Source: JBJENW01 sp051880395
GTDB taxonomy: Bacteria; Bacillota; Clostridia; Lachnospirales; Lachnospiraceae
Direction of reading: 5' to 3'
DNA length: 54,103 nucleotides
NCBI GenBank assembly: GCA_051880395.1
Contig: JBJENW010000220.1
Location: forward strand, 1-54,103
Numbering within the stretch: position 1 is the first letter of the stretch; each line of letters opens with the position of its first letter. Positions 16,853 to 26,546 of this stretch are shown here, one piece after another. The position numbers and the translations under genes are program-made. Below the pieces are notes generated by a model that saw only the letters and a list, made by a program, of their open reading frames with translations, was not told the origin of the DNA and searched no databases.

Positions 16853-17950
16853 ATGAATTATCATGTAGGAGTCATTTCTGGTGACGGAATCGGACCAGAA
16901 ATCGTAACAGAAGCGAAAAAAGTATTAGATCAAGTGGGCGAGAAATTCGGTCATACATTTGAATATCAGGAGATTCTGATGGGAGGCTGTTCCATCGATG
17001 CGACAGGTGTTCCATTGACGGATGAGGCGATCGCGCAGGCAAAAGCATCGGATGCAGTCCTGATGGGATCCATTGGAGGAAATACAGCGACATCCCCGTG
17101 GTACCGCTTAGAACCTTCACTCCGTCCGGAAGCAGGATTATTAAAATTGCGGAAAGCATTAAATTTATTCGCAAATTTAAGACCGGCTTATCTGTATGAA
17201 GAGTTGAAAGAAGCATGTCCGCTTCGAGATGAGATTATCGGAGATGGATTCGATATGATGATCATGCGGGAACTGACCGGCGGTCTTTATTTTGGTGATC
17301 GAAAGACAGAGGTTGTAGACGGAAAGAAAACAGCGACCGATACGCTGAGCTATAATGAAGACGAGATTCGAAGAATTACGATTCGTGCATTTGATATTGC
17401 AAGAAAAAGAAGAAAGAAAGTTACCAGTGTAGACAAGGCAAACGTGCTGGATTCTTCCCGCTTATGGAGAAACATTGTCGAAGAGGTCGCAAAAGACTAT
17501 CCGGATGTTTCCTATGAGCATATGCTGGTGGACAACTGTGCAATGCAGCTGGTGAAAGATCCGAAACAGTTTGACGTGATTTTGACAGAGAATATGTTTG
17601 GAGATATTTTGTCTGACGAGGCAAGCATGGTAACTGGTTCTATAGGCATGTTATCTTCCGCAAGTCTGAATGATACGAAATTCGGTCTGTATGAGCCAAG
17701 CGGTGGTTCTGCTCCGGATATTGCAGGAAAAGGCATTGCAAATCCAATCGCTACAATTTTAAGTGCGGCTATGATGCTGCGCTATTCATTTGATTTAGAT
17801 AAAGAGGCGGACGCAGTGGAGGCAGCAGTGAAACAGGTATTAAAAGAAGGATATCGTACCATCGATATTATGCCGCAGCAGGGAAATGTCGCAGCAGTCA
17901 AGCAGGTCGGAACGAAAGAAATGGGTGACTTGATTGCAGAACGGATTTAA
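16853..17950 (+). CDS. leuB: 3-isopropylmalate dehydrogenase
   Basis: LeuB oxidatively decarboxylates 3-isopropylmalate in leucine synthesis. The 365-aa protein has GDGIGPEI, the substrate loop LRPEAGLLKLRKALNLFANL, catalytic VDKANVL and NMFGDILSDEASM. It leads leuB-ilvD-ilvB; leuA and leuCD are not in the window. Because homologous enzymes act on citramalate- or malate-type substrates, exact specificity is inferred from length, the loop and the branched-chain neighbours. Confidence 0.92.
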   Translation: MNYHVGVISGDGIGPEIVTEAKKVLDQVGEKFGHTFEYQEILMGGCSIDATGVPLTDEAIAQAKASDAVLMGSIGGNTATSPWYRLEPSLRPEAGLLKLRKALNLFANLRPAYLYEELKEACPLRDEIIGDGFDMMIMRELTGGLYFGDRKTEVVDGKKTATDTLSYNEDEIRRITIRAFDIARKRRKKVTSVDKANVLDSSRLWRNIVEEVAKDYPDVSYEHMLVDNCAMQLVKDPKQFDVILTENMFGDILSDEASMVTGSIGMLSSASLNDTKFGLYEPSGGSAPDIAGKGIANPIATILSAAMMLRYSFDLDKEADAVEAAVKQVLKEGYRTIDIMPQQGNVAAVKQVGTKEMGDLIAERI

Positions 17951-17958
17951 GGTATAAT
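17930..17958 (+). promoter_or_regulatory. Possible internal promoter for ilvD
   Basis: TTGATT (17930-17935), a 17-nt spacer and a consensus TATAAT (17953-17958) straddle the leuB stop codon, about 49 nt before ilvD. Confidence 0.45.
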
Positions 17959-18006
17959 CTCAGTTGAATGTTTAGAAGGCGCAAAGGCGCAGAAATGAGG
18001 ATAGAT

Positions 18007-19671
18007 ATGAAGAGCGATAATGTAAAATGCGGAATGCAGCAGGCACCGCACAGAAGTTTGTTTCATGCATTAGGTTTTACTGAAGAGGAAATGAAAAAAC
18101 CATTAGTTGGTATCGTAAGTTCTTACAATGAAATTGTTCCGGGACATATGAATCTGGACAAAATCGTAAACGCTGTGAAACTTGGAGTAGCAGAGGCTGG
18201 CGGTGTACCAGTTGTATTTCCGGCAATCGCAGTATGTGATGGAATTGCAATGGGACATATAGGTATGAAATATTCCCTCGTGACAAGAGATTTGATCGCA
18301 GATTCCACGGAATGTATGGCACTGGCCCATCAGTTTGATGCACTTGTCATGGTGCCGAACTGTGATAAAAACGTTCCGGGACTTTTGATGGCAGCAGCCA
18401 GAATCAATGTACCGACGGTATTTGTATCCGGTGGTCCGATGTTAGCAGGTCGTGTACAGGGAAAGAAAAGAAGTCTTTCTTCCATGTTTGAGGCAGTGGG
18501 CTCTTATGCAGCAGGCACGATGACAGAAGAGGATGTAAAGGAATATGAGCAGAAGGTTTGTCCGACCTGCGGTTCCTGTTCCGGTATGTATACCGCAAAC
18601 TCTATGAACTGTTTGACAGAGGCACTGGGTATGGGATTACGCGGAAACGGAACCATTCCGGCTGTATATTCAGATCGTATCCAGCTTGCAAAGCATGCAG
18701 GTATGGCAGTTATGAATATGTTAGAGAAAAACATTCGGCCGCGTGACATTATGACAAAGGATGCCATTTTAAATGCGTTGACGGTAGACATGGCACTTGG
18801 ATGTTCGACAAACAGTATGCTGCATTTACCGGCGATCGCACATGAAGTAGGATTTGATTTTGATATCAAATTTGCAAATGAAATCAGTGAAAAAACACCA
18901 AATCTCTGCCATTTGGCACCAGCAGGTCCGACCTATATGGAAGACTTGAATGAAGCAGGTGGTGTGTATGCCGTTATGAAGGAACTGGCAGATGAGGGCT
19001 TATTACATACTGATTGCTTGACTGTGACAGGAAAGACGATCGGAGAAAATATCAAAGACGCAGTAAATAAAAATCCGGAAGTGATTCGTACGATCGAGAA
19101 TCCATATTCAAAGACAGGTGGTCTGGCTGTATTGAGCGGAAATCTTGCACCGGATGGTAGTGTCGTAAAACGTTCTGCAGTTGCAGAGGAAATGATGGTT
19201 CACGAAGGTCCGGCGCGTGTATTTGATTGTGAAGAGGACGCGATCGCAGCAATCAAAGGTGGAAAAATTGTAGCAGGAGATGTAGTTGTCATTCGTTATG
19301 AAGGACCGAAGGGTGGTCCGGGTATGCGAGAAATGCTGAACCCGACATCCGCAATTGCCGGAATGGGACTTGGTTCTAGTGTAGCTCTGATCACAGACGG
19401 TCGTTTTTCCGGTGCAAGCCGTGGTGCATCTATCGGTCATGTTTCTCCGGAGGCAGCAGTCGGTGGACCGATCGCATTAGTGGAAGAGGGAGATATCATT
19501 CAGATTGATATTCCTGGATTGAGCTTAAATCTGAAAGTTTCTGACGAAGAGTTAGCAGAAAGAAAAGCAAAATGGCAGCCGAGAGAACCGAAAGTAACGG
19601 AAGGATATCTTGCCAGATATGCATCCATGGTAACATCCGGAAACCGTGGCGCAATTTTGGAGAAGAAATAA
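18007..19671 (+). CDS. ilvD: Dihydroxy-acid dehydratase
   Basis: IlvD dehydrates dihydroxy acids to the 2-keto acid precursors of valine and isoleucine and needs an iron-sulfur cluster. Cluster and substrate motifs are visible: NCDKNVPG, CPTCGSCSGMYTAN near residue 185, and GRFSGASRGASIGH near the C-terminus. The length is 554 aa. ATG 18007 (MKSDNVKCG, typical start) follows GAGG; earlier in-frame starts at 17968 and 17995 look wrong. It lies 19 nt before ilvB. Confidence 0.94.
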   Translation: MKSDNVKCGMQQAPHRSLFHALGFTEEEMKKPLVGIVSSYNEIVPGHMNLDKIVNAVKLGVAEAGGVPVVFPAIAVCDGIAMGHIGMKYSLVTRDLIADSTECMALAHQFDALVMVPNCDKNVPGLLMAAARINVPTVFVSGGPMLAGRVQGKKRSLSSMFEAVGSYAAGTMTEEDVKEYEQKVCPTCGSCSGMYTANSMNCLTEALGMGLRGNGTIPAVYSDRIQLAKHAGMAVMNMLEKNIRPRDIMTKDAILNALTVDMALGCSTNSMLHLPAIAHEVGFDFDIKFANEISEKTPNLCHLAPAGPTYMEDLNEAGGVYAVMKELADEGLLHTDCLTVTGKTIGENIKDAVNKNPEVIRTIENPYSKTGGLAVLSGNLAPDGSVVKRSAVAEEMMVHEGPARVFDCEEDAIAAIKGGKIVAGDVVVIRYEGPKGGPGMREMLNPTSAIAGMGLGSSVALITDGRFSGASRGASIGHVSPEAAVGGPIALVEEGDIIQIDIPGLSLNLKVSDEELAERKAKWQPREPKVTEGYLARYASMVTSGNRGAILEKK

Positions 19672-19690
19672 CGAAAGAGAGGGAATACAC

Positions 19691-21373
19691 ATGAAACTGA
19701 CAGGCGCGCAAATTGTGATCGAGTGTCTGAAAGAGCAGGGCGTGGATACTGTATTCGGTTATCCGGGCGGTGCAATCCTGAATGTGTACGATGAATTGTA
19801 TAAAAATCAGGATACGATTCATCATGTATTGACTTCCCATGAGCAGGGGGCTTCCCATGCAGCAGACGGATATGCAAGAAGTACCGGAAAAGTAGGTGTC
19901 TGTTTCGCTACGAGCGGACCGGGCGCCACCAACCTGGTGACAGGAATTGCTACTGCATATATGGATTCTGTACCTTTGGTTGCGATTACTTGTAACGTGA
20001 CGGTGCCGCTTCTTGGAAAAGACAGTTTTCAGGAAATAGATATCGCCGGGATCAGTTTGCCAATTACAAAGCATAACTTTATCACAAAGGATGTGACGAA
20101 GCTGGCAGAGACTATTCGACGGGCGTTTCGAATTGCCCAGAGCGGTCGCCCGGGTCCGGTTTTGGTGGATATACCGAAGGATGTCACAGCGGCAGTTACA
20201 GAGTATGAGCCGGTGAAGATCAGTCCGATCATTCCGGAGACAACAACCATCAGAGAAGAAGCATTGCAACAGGTAGTTTCCATGATCGAAGATTCGAAAA
20301 AACCTTACATATTTGTGGGCGGCGGAGCAGTGATTTCTGGCGCAAGTGAAGAATTAAAGAAATTTGTGGAACTGGTGGATGCTCCTGTTTGCGACACTTT
20401 GATGGGAAAAGGCGCATATGACGGAACAGATGCGAGATATACTGGCATGCTGGGTATGCACGGGACAAAAACTTCAAATTATGGTGTCAGTGAGTGCGAT
20501 CTTCTGATTACGATCGGTTCCCGTTTTAGTGATCGTGTACTTGGGAATGCAAAGAAATTTGCAGAAAATGCAGAAATCGTTCAATTTGATATTGATCCGG
20601 CGGAAATCAATAAAAATGTGGTGGTAGATTCCTGTGTCATCGGGGATGTGAAGGAAAGTCTCAAACGCATAAATCAGCTTTTAAAACAGCAGACACATTC
20701 CGACTGGATGCGGCATATTCTGGAGTACAAGGAAAACTATCCACTGACCTATCCGGCACAGGGGCTGAGTGGTCCGTTTGTGATTGAGACGATTTATCAA
20801 AAAACACACGGGGATGCCATTATGGTCACAGAGGTTGGACAGCATCAGATGTGGACCGCACAGTATTACAAATACTCGAAGCCGCGTACGTTACTGACGT
20901 CCGGCGGCCTTGGAACGATGGGATATGGTCTTGGTGCAGCGATTGGAGCGCAGACAGCAAATCCGGACAAACAGGTTGTCAATATTGCAGGTGACGGCTG
21001 TTTCCGTATGAATATGAACGAGATTGCAACAGCTGTTCGTGAAAAGCTGCCGTTGATTGAAGTGGTCATAAATAATCATGTACTTGGAATGGTCCGCCAA
21101 TGGCAGGATTTGTTTTACGAAAAACGATATTCGGCAACTGTGCTCGACGATGGAGTGGATTTTGTGAAACTGGCGGAGGCAATGGGAGCTGTTGGAATCC
21201 GTGCAACAACGCGTGAAGAGTTTGAGGCAGCATTTGACCGGGCATTACAGGAAAAAGGACCAGTTTTGATCGATTGCATGATTGATTGTGATGATAAAGT
21301 CTGGCCGATGGTTGCACCGGGAGCAGCAATCAGCGATGTGTTTACCGCAGAGGATTTAGAGAAAAAAGCATAA
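19691..21373 (+). CDS. ilvB: Acetolactate synthase, large subunit
   Basis: This thiamine diphosphate enzyme condenses pyruvate with pyruvate or 2-ketobutyrate, the first common step to valine, leucine and isoleucine. The 560-aa protein has GYPGGAILNVYDELY, SGPGATNLVTG and the ThDP motif GDGCFRMNMNEI...NN. ATG 19691 follows GAGGG; the frame extends 15 codons upstream. No ilvN regulatory subunit is encoded here, so feedback control, if present, depends on a distant gene. The overall sequence is biosynthetic-type rather than catabolic AlsS. Confidence 0.92.
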   Translation: MKLTGAQIVIECLKEQGVDTVFGYPGGAILNVYDELYKNQDTIHHVLTSHEQGASHAADGYARSTGKVGVCFATSGPGATNLVTGIATAYMDSVPLVAITCNVTVPLLGKDSFQEIDIAGISLPITKHNFITKDVTKLAETIRRAFRIAQSGRPGPVLVDIPKDVTAAVTEYEPVKISPIIPETTTIREEALQQVVSMIEDSKKPYIFVGGGAVISGASEELKKFVELVDAPVCDTLMGKGAYDGTDARYTGMLGMHGTKTSNYGVSECDLLITIGSRFSDRVLGNAKKFAENAEIVQFDIDPAEINKNVVVDSCVIGDVKESLKRINQLLKQQTHSDWMRHILEYKENYPLTYPAQGLSGPFVIETIYQKTHGDAIMVTEVGQHQMWTAQYYKYSKPRTLLTSGGLGTMGYGLGAAIGAQTANPDKQVVNIAGDGCFRMNMNEIATAVREKLPLIEVVINNHVLGMVRQWQDLFYEKRYSATVLDDGVDFVKLAEAMGAVGIRATTREEFEAAFDRALQEKGPVLIDCMIDCDDKVWPMVAPGAAISDVFTAEDLEKKA

Positions 21374-21426
21374 TATAGTTTTCAATTAGCTAATATTATA
21401 GAAAGTGAAAATAAGGAGAAAGAAAA

Positions 21427-22509
21427 ATGAGTAGAGTTTACAACTTTTCAGCAGGTCCGGCAGTATTACCGGAAGAAGTTCTGAAAGAAGCAGCAGATGA
21501 AATGTTAGATTACAACGGAACAGGAATGTCCGTTATGGAAATGAGTCATCGTTCCAAAGCATATGATGATATCATTAAGACAGCAGAAGCAGATTTAAGA
21601 GATCTGATCGGGATTCCAGATAATTATAAAGTATTATTTTTACAGGGTGGTGCATCGCAGCAGTTTGCAGCAGTACCGATGAATTTAATGAAAAATAAAA
21701 AGGCAGCTTACATTATCACCGGACAGTGGGCAAAAAAAGCCTACAATGAAGCAAAAATTTACGGTGATGCAGTAGCAGTTGCATCTTCGGAAGATAAGAC
21801 GTTTTCCTATATTCCGGATTGCTCGGATCTCCCGATTCCGGATGATGCAGACTATGTATATATCTGTGAAAACAATACAATTTATGGAACTAAATACAAA
21901 AAATTACCAAATACAAAAGGACATACATTAGTGGCAGATGTTTCCTCCTGTTTCTTATCAGAACCGGTTGATATCACAAAATATGGCATCATGTACGGTG
22001 GTGTACAGAAGAATATCGGACCAGCAGGTGTGGTTATCGCGATCATTCGTGAGGATCTGATCACAGATGATGTACTTCCAGGTACTCCAACAATGTTAAA
22101 ATACAAAACACAGGCAGATGCCGACTCATTGTACAATACACCGCCATGTTACGGAATCTACATTTGCGGAAAAGTCTTCAAATGGTTAAAGAAGATGGGC
22201 GGACTGGAAGAAATGCAGAGACGCAATATTGAAAAAGCGCAGATTTTATATGATTTCTTAGATCAGAGTAAGCTGTTTAAGGGAACCGTTGCAAAAGAAG
22301 ACCGTTCTCTTATGAATGTGCCGTTCGTAACAGGTGACAAAGATCTGGATGCAAAATTTGTAAAAGAGGCAGAAGCAGAAGGGCTTGTAAATCTGAAAGG
22401 ACATCGTACCGTTGGCGGTATGCGTGCATCTATCTACAACGCAATGCCAAAAGCCGGTGTAGAAAAATTGGTAGCGTTCATGGAAAAATTTGAAAAAGAG
22501 AACGCGTAA
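21427..22509 (+). CDS. serC: Phosphoserine aminotransferase
   Basis: SerC transaminates 3-phosphohydroxypyruvate to phosphoserine with glutamate. The 360-aa class V aminotransferase starts VYNFSAGPAVLPEEVL and has the PLP region DVSSCFLSEPVDI...YGGVQKNIGPAG (the Lys in VQKN binds PLP). It is followed 31 nt later by serA, so the two serine-pathway enzymes are co-transcribed. No serB is nearby. Confidence 0.95.
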   Translation: MSRVYNFSAGPAVLPEEVLKEAADEMLDYNGTGMSVMEMSHRSKAYDDIIKTAEADLRDLIGIPDNYKVLFLQGGASQQFAAVPMNLMKNKKAAYIITGQWAKKAYNEAKIYGDAVAVASSEDKTFSYIPDCSDLPIPDDADYVYICENNTIYGTKYKKLPNTKGHTLVADVSSCFLSEPVDITKYGIMYGGVQKNIGPAGVVIAIIREDLITDDVLPGTPTMLKYKTQADADSLYNTPPCYGIYICGKVFKWLKKMGGLEEMQRRNIEKAQILYDFLDQSKLFKGTVAKEDRSLMNVPFVTGDKDLDAKFVKEAEAEGLVNLKGHRTVGGMRASIYNAMPKAGVEKLVAFMEKFEKENA

Positions 22510-22540
22510 AAGATAGATAGAAAGAAAAGGAGTAAAATCG

Positions 22541-23704
22541 ATGTTTAAATATACTTGCTTAAATCCGATCGCAAATATTGGATTGGATCTGTTTGACGAT
22601 CAGTATGAAAAAGTAGAAGAATTAAAGGATGCTGATGCAGCGTTAGTAAGAAGTGCTGCAATGCATGACTTGGAATTGCCGGATTCTCTTGCAGTTGTAG
22701 CAAGAGCTGGTGCTGGTGTAAATAATATTCCGCTTGACAAATGTGCAGAAAAAGGAATTGTTGTATTTAATACACCGGGTGCAAATGCCAATGGAGTAAA
22801 AGAACTGGTATTTGCCGGGATGTTACTGGCTGCCCGTGATATCGATGGAGGAATCCAGTGGGTGGCATCCGAAGAGGGTGATGCAGATGTAGCAAAGAAA
22901 ACAGAGAAACAGAAAAAACAATATGCTGGTACCGAATTAGCCGGAAAGAAACTGGGTGTCATCGGACTTGGAGCCATTGGTGTAAAAGTTGCAAATGCTG
23001 CGACCCATTTCGGTATGGAAGTATACGGATACGATCCATATATCTCTGTTAATGCTGCATGGAATCTGTCGAGAACCGTCAAACATGCAAAAGCAGTAGA
23101 AGACATTTACAAAGAATGTGATTATATCACCATTCATGTGCCGCTTCTGGATTCTACAAAGAAGATGGTAAATGCGGAGGCTGTTGCCATGATGAAACCG
23201 ACCGCTGTTTTGTTAAACTTTGCCAGAGACCTTCTGGTAGATGAAGAAGCAGTCGTTTCCGCTTTAAAAGAAGGAAAACTCAGAAAATATGTTTCTGATT
23301 TTCCAAATCCGACAACCGTTGGAGCAGAAGGATGTATCGTAACACCACATCTTGGCGCATCTACACAGGAATCTGAAGATAACTGTGCAGTTATGGCAGT
23401 AAAGGAAATTCGCGATTATCTGGAGAACGGAAATATTTCTCATTCCGTGAATTATCCGGATTGTAACATGGGCGTCTGTGATCAGGCAGGCCGTATCGCA
23501 GTTCTTCACAAGAATGTGAAAGGTATGATCAGCAAATATACGGATGTACTTGGAAAGGCAGATATCAATATCGCAAACATGACGAACAAATCCCGTGGAG
23601 AATATGCATATGCATTACTTGATGTGGATGCAACTGTTCCGGAAGCAATCGTGAAAGAATTAGAGCAGGTTCCGGATGTGTTAAAAGTTCGTGTAATTAA
23701 ATAA
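22541..23704 (+). CDS. serA: D-3-phosphoglycerate dehydrogenase
   Basis: SerA oxidises 3-phosphoglycerate to 3-phosphohydroxypyruvate, opening serine synthesis. The 387-aa protein has the NAD motif GVIGLGAIGVKVAN, catalytic Arg in NFARDLL and His in VTPHLGAS. A C-terminal ACT domain (KADINIANMTNKSRGEYAYALLDVD in part) is the usual serine-sensing module. It ends the ser genes with a strong terminator. Confidence 0.94.
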   Translation: MFKYTCLNPIANIGLDLFDDQYEKVEELKDADAALVRSAAMHDLELPDSLAVVARAGAGVNNIPLDKCAEKGIVVFNTPGANANGVKELVFAGMLLAARDIDGGIQWVASEEGDADVAKKTEKQKKQYAGTELAGKKLGVIGLGAIGVKVANAATHFGMEVYGYDPYISVNAAWNLSRTVKHAKAVEDIYKECDYITIHVPLLDSTKKMVNAEAVAMMKPTAVLLNFARDLLVDEEAVVSALKEGKLRKYVSDFPNPTTVGAEGCIVTPHLGASTQESEDNCAVMAVKEIRDYLENGNISHSVNYPDCNMGVCDQAGRIAVLHKNVKGMISKYTDVLGKADINIANMTNKSRGEYAYALLDVDATVPEAIVKELEQVPDVLKVRVIK

Positions 23705-23728
23705 AAAAAGAGTACACTGAAAATCTAG

Positions 23729-23764
23729 AAGGCAAAGATACTGTATCCGTATCTTTGCCTTTTT
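23729..23764 (+). terminator. Rho-independent terminator after serA
   Basis: AAGGCAAAGATAC (23729-23741) and GTATCTTTGCCTT (23749-23761) form a perfect 13-bp stem with a 7-nt loop, ending in T5. Confidence 0.9.
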
Positions 23765-23783
23765 CGTGAATGGGATGTAAAAT
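23755..23783 (+). promoter_or_regulatory. Possible promoter for the DUF1015 gene
   Basis: TTGCCT (23755-23760), a 17-nt spacer and TAAAAT (23778-23783). The -35 overlaps the serA terminator arm, so the match could be chance. Confidence 0.3.
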
Positions 23784-23834
23784 CAAGCACAAAGAGATTC
23801 CGAGAGAACACGGGAGAGATAAGGGGGAAGATAC

Positions 23835-25094
23835 ATGACAAAGATCAGACCATTTCAGGGAATTCGACCATGCAAAGAAAAAGCTGCAGTCATTGCAGCG
23901 CTTCCATACGACGTTTACAATCGAGAAGAAGCGACAGAGGAGGTCGCCAGACATCCGGATTCTTTTTTAAAGATCGATCGTGCAGAAACACAGTTCGGAC
24001 CGGAAGTGGGAACCTATGACCCCTGCGTATATGAAAAAGCGCGGGAGATTTTTGAAACAATGCGAAGCGAGAAACAGTTTATTCAGGATAAAGTGCCGTG
24101 TTTCTATCTGTATGAGCTGACAATGGAAGGGAAAAGTCAGACAGGGATCGTAGCCTGTGCGTCGATTGACGAGTATCATAACGGCATCATCAAGAAGCAC
24201 GAAAATACGCGGCGGGAAAAAGAGGAGGACCGTGTGCGCCACGTGGACGCACTTAGTGCTCAGACAGGTCCGATTTTTCTGGCTTATCGTGCAAACGAGC
24301 AATTGGATGCGATCATTCAAAGAGAGAAAGAGAAGGAACCGTTGTATGATTTCGAGGCAGAGGATGGCATACGCCATCGCGTATTTCAAATTTCAGATGC
24401 AGCACAGATCAAAGAAATCGAACGTATTTTTGAATTAAAAATACCGAATGTTTATATTGCGGATGGACATCACAGAGCAGCTTCTGCTGTGCGTGTAGGA
24501 GATATGCGGCGAAAAGCGGTTTCCCATTACACGGGAGAAGAAGAATTTAATTTCTTTTTATCTGTACTATTTCCGGATAAAGAGCTGCGGATTCTCGATT
24601 ATAATCGAGTAGTGAAAGATCTCAACGGTTTTGATACGGACACCTTTTTGAGAAAAGTATCTGCTGTTTTTGAAATAGAGATGGTCACTCGCGAGCAGGC
24701 GCTACCGCAGAAAAAAGGAGAAATCGGTATGTTTCTGGGAGAACAATGGTATAAACTGCGTATAAAAGAGCAGACGAGACCGAACGATCCGGTGGAAGGA
24801 TTGGATGTCTCTTATCTGCAAAATCAGTTTTTAGATCCGGTATTAGGAATTCGGGATCCAAAGACAGATACACGTATCGATTTTGTGGGCGGAATTCGCG
24901 GAAAAGAGGAATTGGAACGCCGTGTTCATACCGACTGTGCAGTTGCTTTTGCCATGTATCCGACGTCTATTGCAGAGTTGTTTGAAGTTGCAGATGCAGG
25001 GCGGCTGATGCCGCCAAAATCTACCTGGTTCGAACCAAAACTGCGCAGCGGATTATTGATTCATGAGATTGAGCGCATAGAAAAGACAGATTAG
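23835..25094 (+). CDS. DUF1015 family protein
   Basis: This 419-aa cytoplasmic protein of the DUF1015 family opens with IRPFQGIRPCKEKAAVIAALPYDVYN. It has IKKHENTRREKEEDRVRH and, near residue 210, YIADGHHRAASAV. The DGHHR motif resembles the nucleotide-binding motif of the ParB/sulfiredoxin-like fold, to which the archaeal serine kinase SerK belongs. With serC and serA directly upstream, a role in serine or phosphoserine metabolism is an attractive inference, but no activity is shown by the sequence. Confidence 0.85.
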   Translation: MTKIRPFQGIRPCKEKAAVIAALPYDVYNREEATEEVARHPDSFLKIDRAETQFGPEVGTYDPCVYEKAREIFETMRSEKQFIQDKVPCFYLYELTMEGKSQTGIVACASIDEYHNGIIKKHENTRREKEEDRVRHVDALSAQTGPIFLAYRANEQLDAIIQREKEKEPLYDFEAEDGIRHRVFQISDAAQIKEIERIFELKIPNVYIADGHHRAASAVRVGDMRRKAVSHYTGEEEFNFFLSVLFPDKELRILDYNRVVKDLNGFDTDTFLRKVSAVFEIEMVTREQALPQKKGEIGMFLGEQWYKLRIKEQTRPNDPVEGLDVSYLQNQFLDPVLGIRDPKTDTRIDFVGGIRGKEELERRVHTDCAVAFAMYPTSIAELFEVADAGRLMPPKSTWFEPKLRSGLLIHEIERIEKTD

Positions 25095-25123
25095 TTATAA
25101 GACAGAAATGAGGAGGAAAACCT

Positions 25124-26041
25124 ATGATATCTTTGATGCAGATTGCATATGCTCTGAACAGTGTGGACAGTTTCGGGGACATACAGCAGAATTTACAGGA
25201 TGCACAGAAAGATTTGGAAAAAGTAAATCCAGGTGCGATTCAGCGCTTTTTGGAAACAGCAACACCGAAATTGATCTCATTTGGAATACAGGTAGCGATT
25301 TCCATTGTCGTGTTTATCGTATGTTCAAAATTGATCAACCTTGTTCGAAAAATCCTCCATAAAACGCTGAATAATATGGGGGCAGAACATGGGGTAAAAA
25401 CCTTTTTAGATTCGCTTGTAAAAGTTGGGTTGTATTTCATTTTGATCGTATCCATTGCGACGCATTTTGGTCTGAAGACAACGACAGTCGTAGCGGCTGT
25501 AGGTTCGGCAGGTCTGACATTGGGTCTGGCATTGCAGGGAAGTCTTGCAAATTTCGCTGGTGGTGTGTTAATACTGGTTTTAAAGCCGTTTCGTGTAGGT
25601 GATTATATTATCGAAGGAAGCAATGAGGGGGTTGTGCAGGAAATTACGATTTTTTATACAAAACTGACAACAGTGGACAACCGCATGATCGTTATTCCAA
25701 ATGGAAATCTAAGTAATAATAGTTTGGTGAATGTGACGAATCAGCCGGATCGTATGGTTCAGCTTCGGGTCGGAATTTCCTATGATGCGGATATAAAAAC
25801 AGCAAAAAAAGTGTTGGAAAACGTGTTGACCAAGGAACCAGAGCGGTTACAAGAGAAAGAAATAAAGGTGTATGTGGAAGAGCTGGCAGACAGCGCAGTT
25901 GTCATCGGGGCCCGTGTGTGGGTAAAAACAGAAGCCTATTGGGAGGCAAAGTGGCGTCTCACAGAAGCAATCAAGCTGGAATTCGATCAAGCAGGAATTG
26001 AGATTCCATATCCACAGATGGTTGTGAGCAAAAAGGGATAA
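25124..26041 (+). CDS. Small-conductance mechanosensitive channel (MscS family)
   Basis: This 305-aa membrane protein has three hydrophobic segments (about residues 48-66, 98-118 and 124-150). The pore-lining third one reads VGSAGLTLGLALQGSLANF, followed by the MscS cytoplasmic beta domain (KPFRVGDYIIEGSNEGVVQEI, IPNGNLSNNSLVN). Such channels release solutes under hypo-osmotic stress. It starts behind GAGGAGG, 29 nt after the DUF1015 gene. Confidence 0.92.
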   Translation: MISLMQIAYALNSVDSFGDIQQNLQDAQKDLEKVNPGAIQRFLETATPKLISFGIQVAISIVVFIVCSKLINLVRKILHKTLNNMGAEHGVKTFLDSLVKVGLYFILIVSIATHFGLKTTTVVAAVGSAGLTLGLALQGSLANFAGGVLILVLKPFRVGDYIIEGSNEGVVQEITIFYTKLTTVDNRMIVIPNGNLSNNSLVNVTNQPDRMVQLRVGISYDADIKTAKKVLENVLTKEPERLQEKEIKVYVEELADSAVVIGARVWVKTEAYWEAKWRLTEAIKLEFDQAGIEIPYPQMVVSKKG

Positions 26042-26152
26042 AAATTTGGAAAACGGCAGACTGTCACAGTGTAAAAAAAATAACAAAAAACAGCACTGTT
26101 TTACATAAAAATGGAAAAACAGGAAAAAATAGAAGAAAGTTTTTTTTATATA

Positions 26153-26204
26153 TTGACAGAAATGTAAGGTTATGGTATCTTATTTCTTGTGAGTTGTTCA
26201 CAAG
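26153..26204 (+). promoter_or_regulatory. Cold-shock gene promoter and 5' hairpin
   Basis: Consensus TTGACA (26153-26158), a 17-nt spacer and TATCTT (26176-26181). A 7-bp hairpin, CTTGTGA (26186-26192) with TCACAAG (26198-26204), begins at about the expected transcription start, so the mRNA would carry it at its 5' end. Such hairpins often protect transcripts or respond to cold. Confidence 0.65.
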
Positions 26205-26242
26205 ACACAATTTATTTTTTTAAGGTTTAGGAGGAAGTTTTT

Positions 26243-26446
26243 ATGCAGCAGGGAACAGTTAAGTGGTTTAACGCAAAGAAGGGTTATGGTTTTATTTCAG
26301 ATGCAGAAGGAAATGATGTATTCGTACATTTCTCAGCACTGAACATGGACGGATTCAAAGAGTTAAAAGATGGGGAATCTGTTGAATTCGATGTAGTAGA
26401 AGGTGAAAAAGGTCCGCAGGCAGCAAATGTTGTTCGTTTGGGCTAA
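26243..26446 (+). CDS. csp: Cold-shock protein
   Basis: This 67-aa single cold-shock domain protein has both RNA-binding motifs, KGYGFI and VFVHFS. It binds single-stranded RNA/DNA and acts as an RNA chaperone. It is monocistronic: own promoter, long AT-rich leader with AGGAGG, and a terminator behind it. Confidence 0.95.
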   Translation: MQQGTVKWFNAKKGYGFISDAEGNDVFVHFSALNMDGFKELKDGESVEFDVVEGEKGPQAANVVRLG

Positions 26447-26479
26447 TTATCATAGAATCTGAATCAAACATAATAACCG

Positions 26480-26513
26480 AGGAGGCTGTCAGAGTGTTGG
26501 CAGTCTCCTTTTT
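26480..26513 (+). terminator. Terminator after the cold-shock gene
   Basis: AGGAGGCTG (26480-26488) pairs with CAGTCTCCT (26501-26509), one G-U pair, followed by a T run. Confidence 0.8.
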
Positions 26514-26546
26514 ACTCTATGAAATCAAAAAAGGAGGAATAAATTT

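Noticed and set aside
19496..20269. 257-codon antisense frame opposite ilvD/ilvB, and similar long antisense frames elsewhere (for example 27261-27959)
   Set aside because: Composition is typical of shadows (Cys, His, Arg-rich) and the sense genes are certain.
25108..25362. 84-codon frame overlapping the start of the mscS gene
   Set aside because: A shadow of the well-supported mscS frame, Cys-rich and without a ribosome site of its own.
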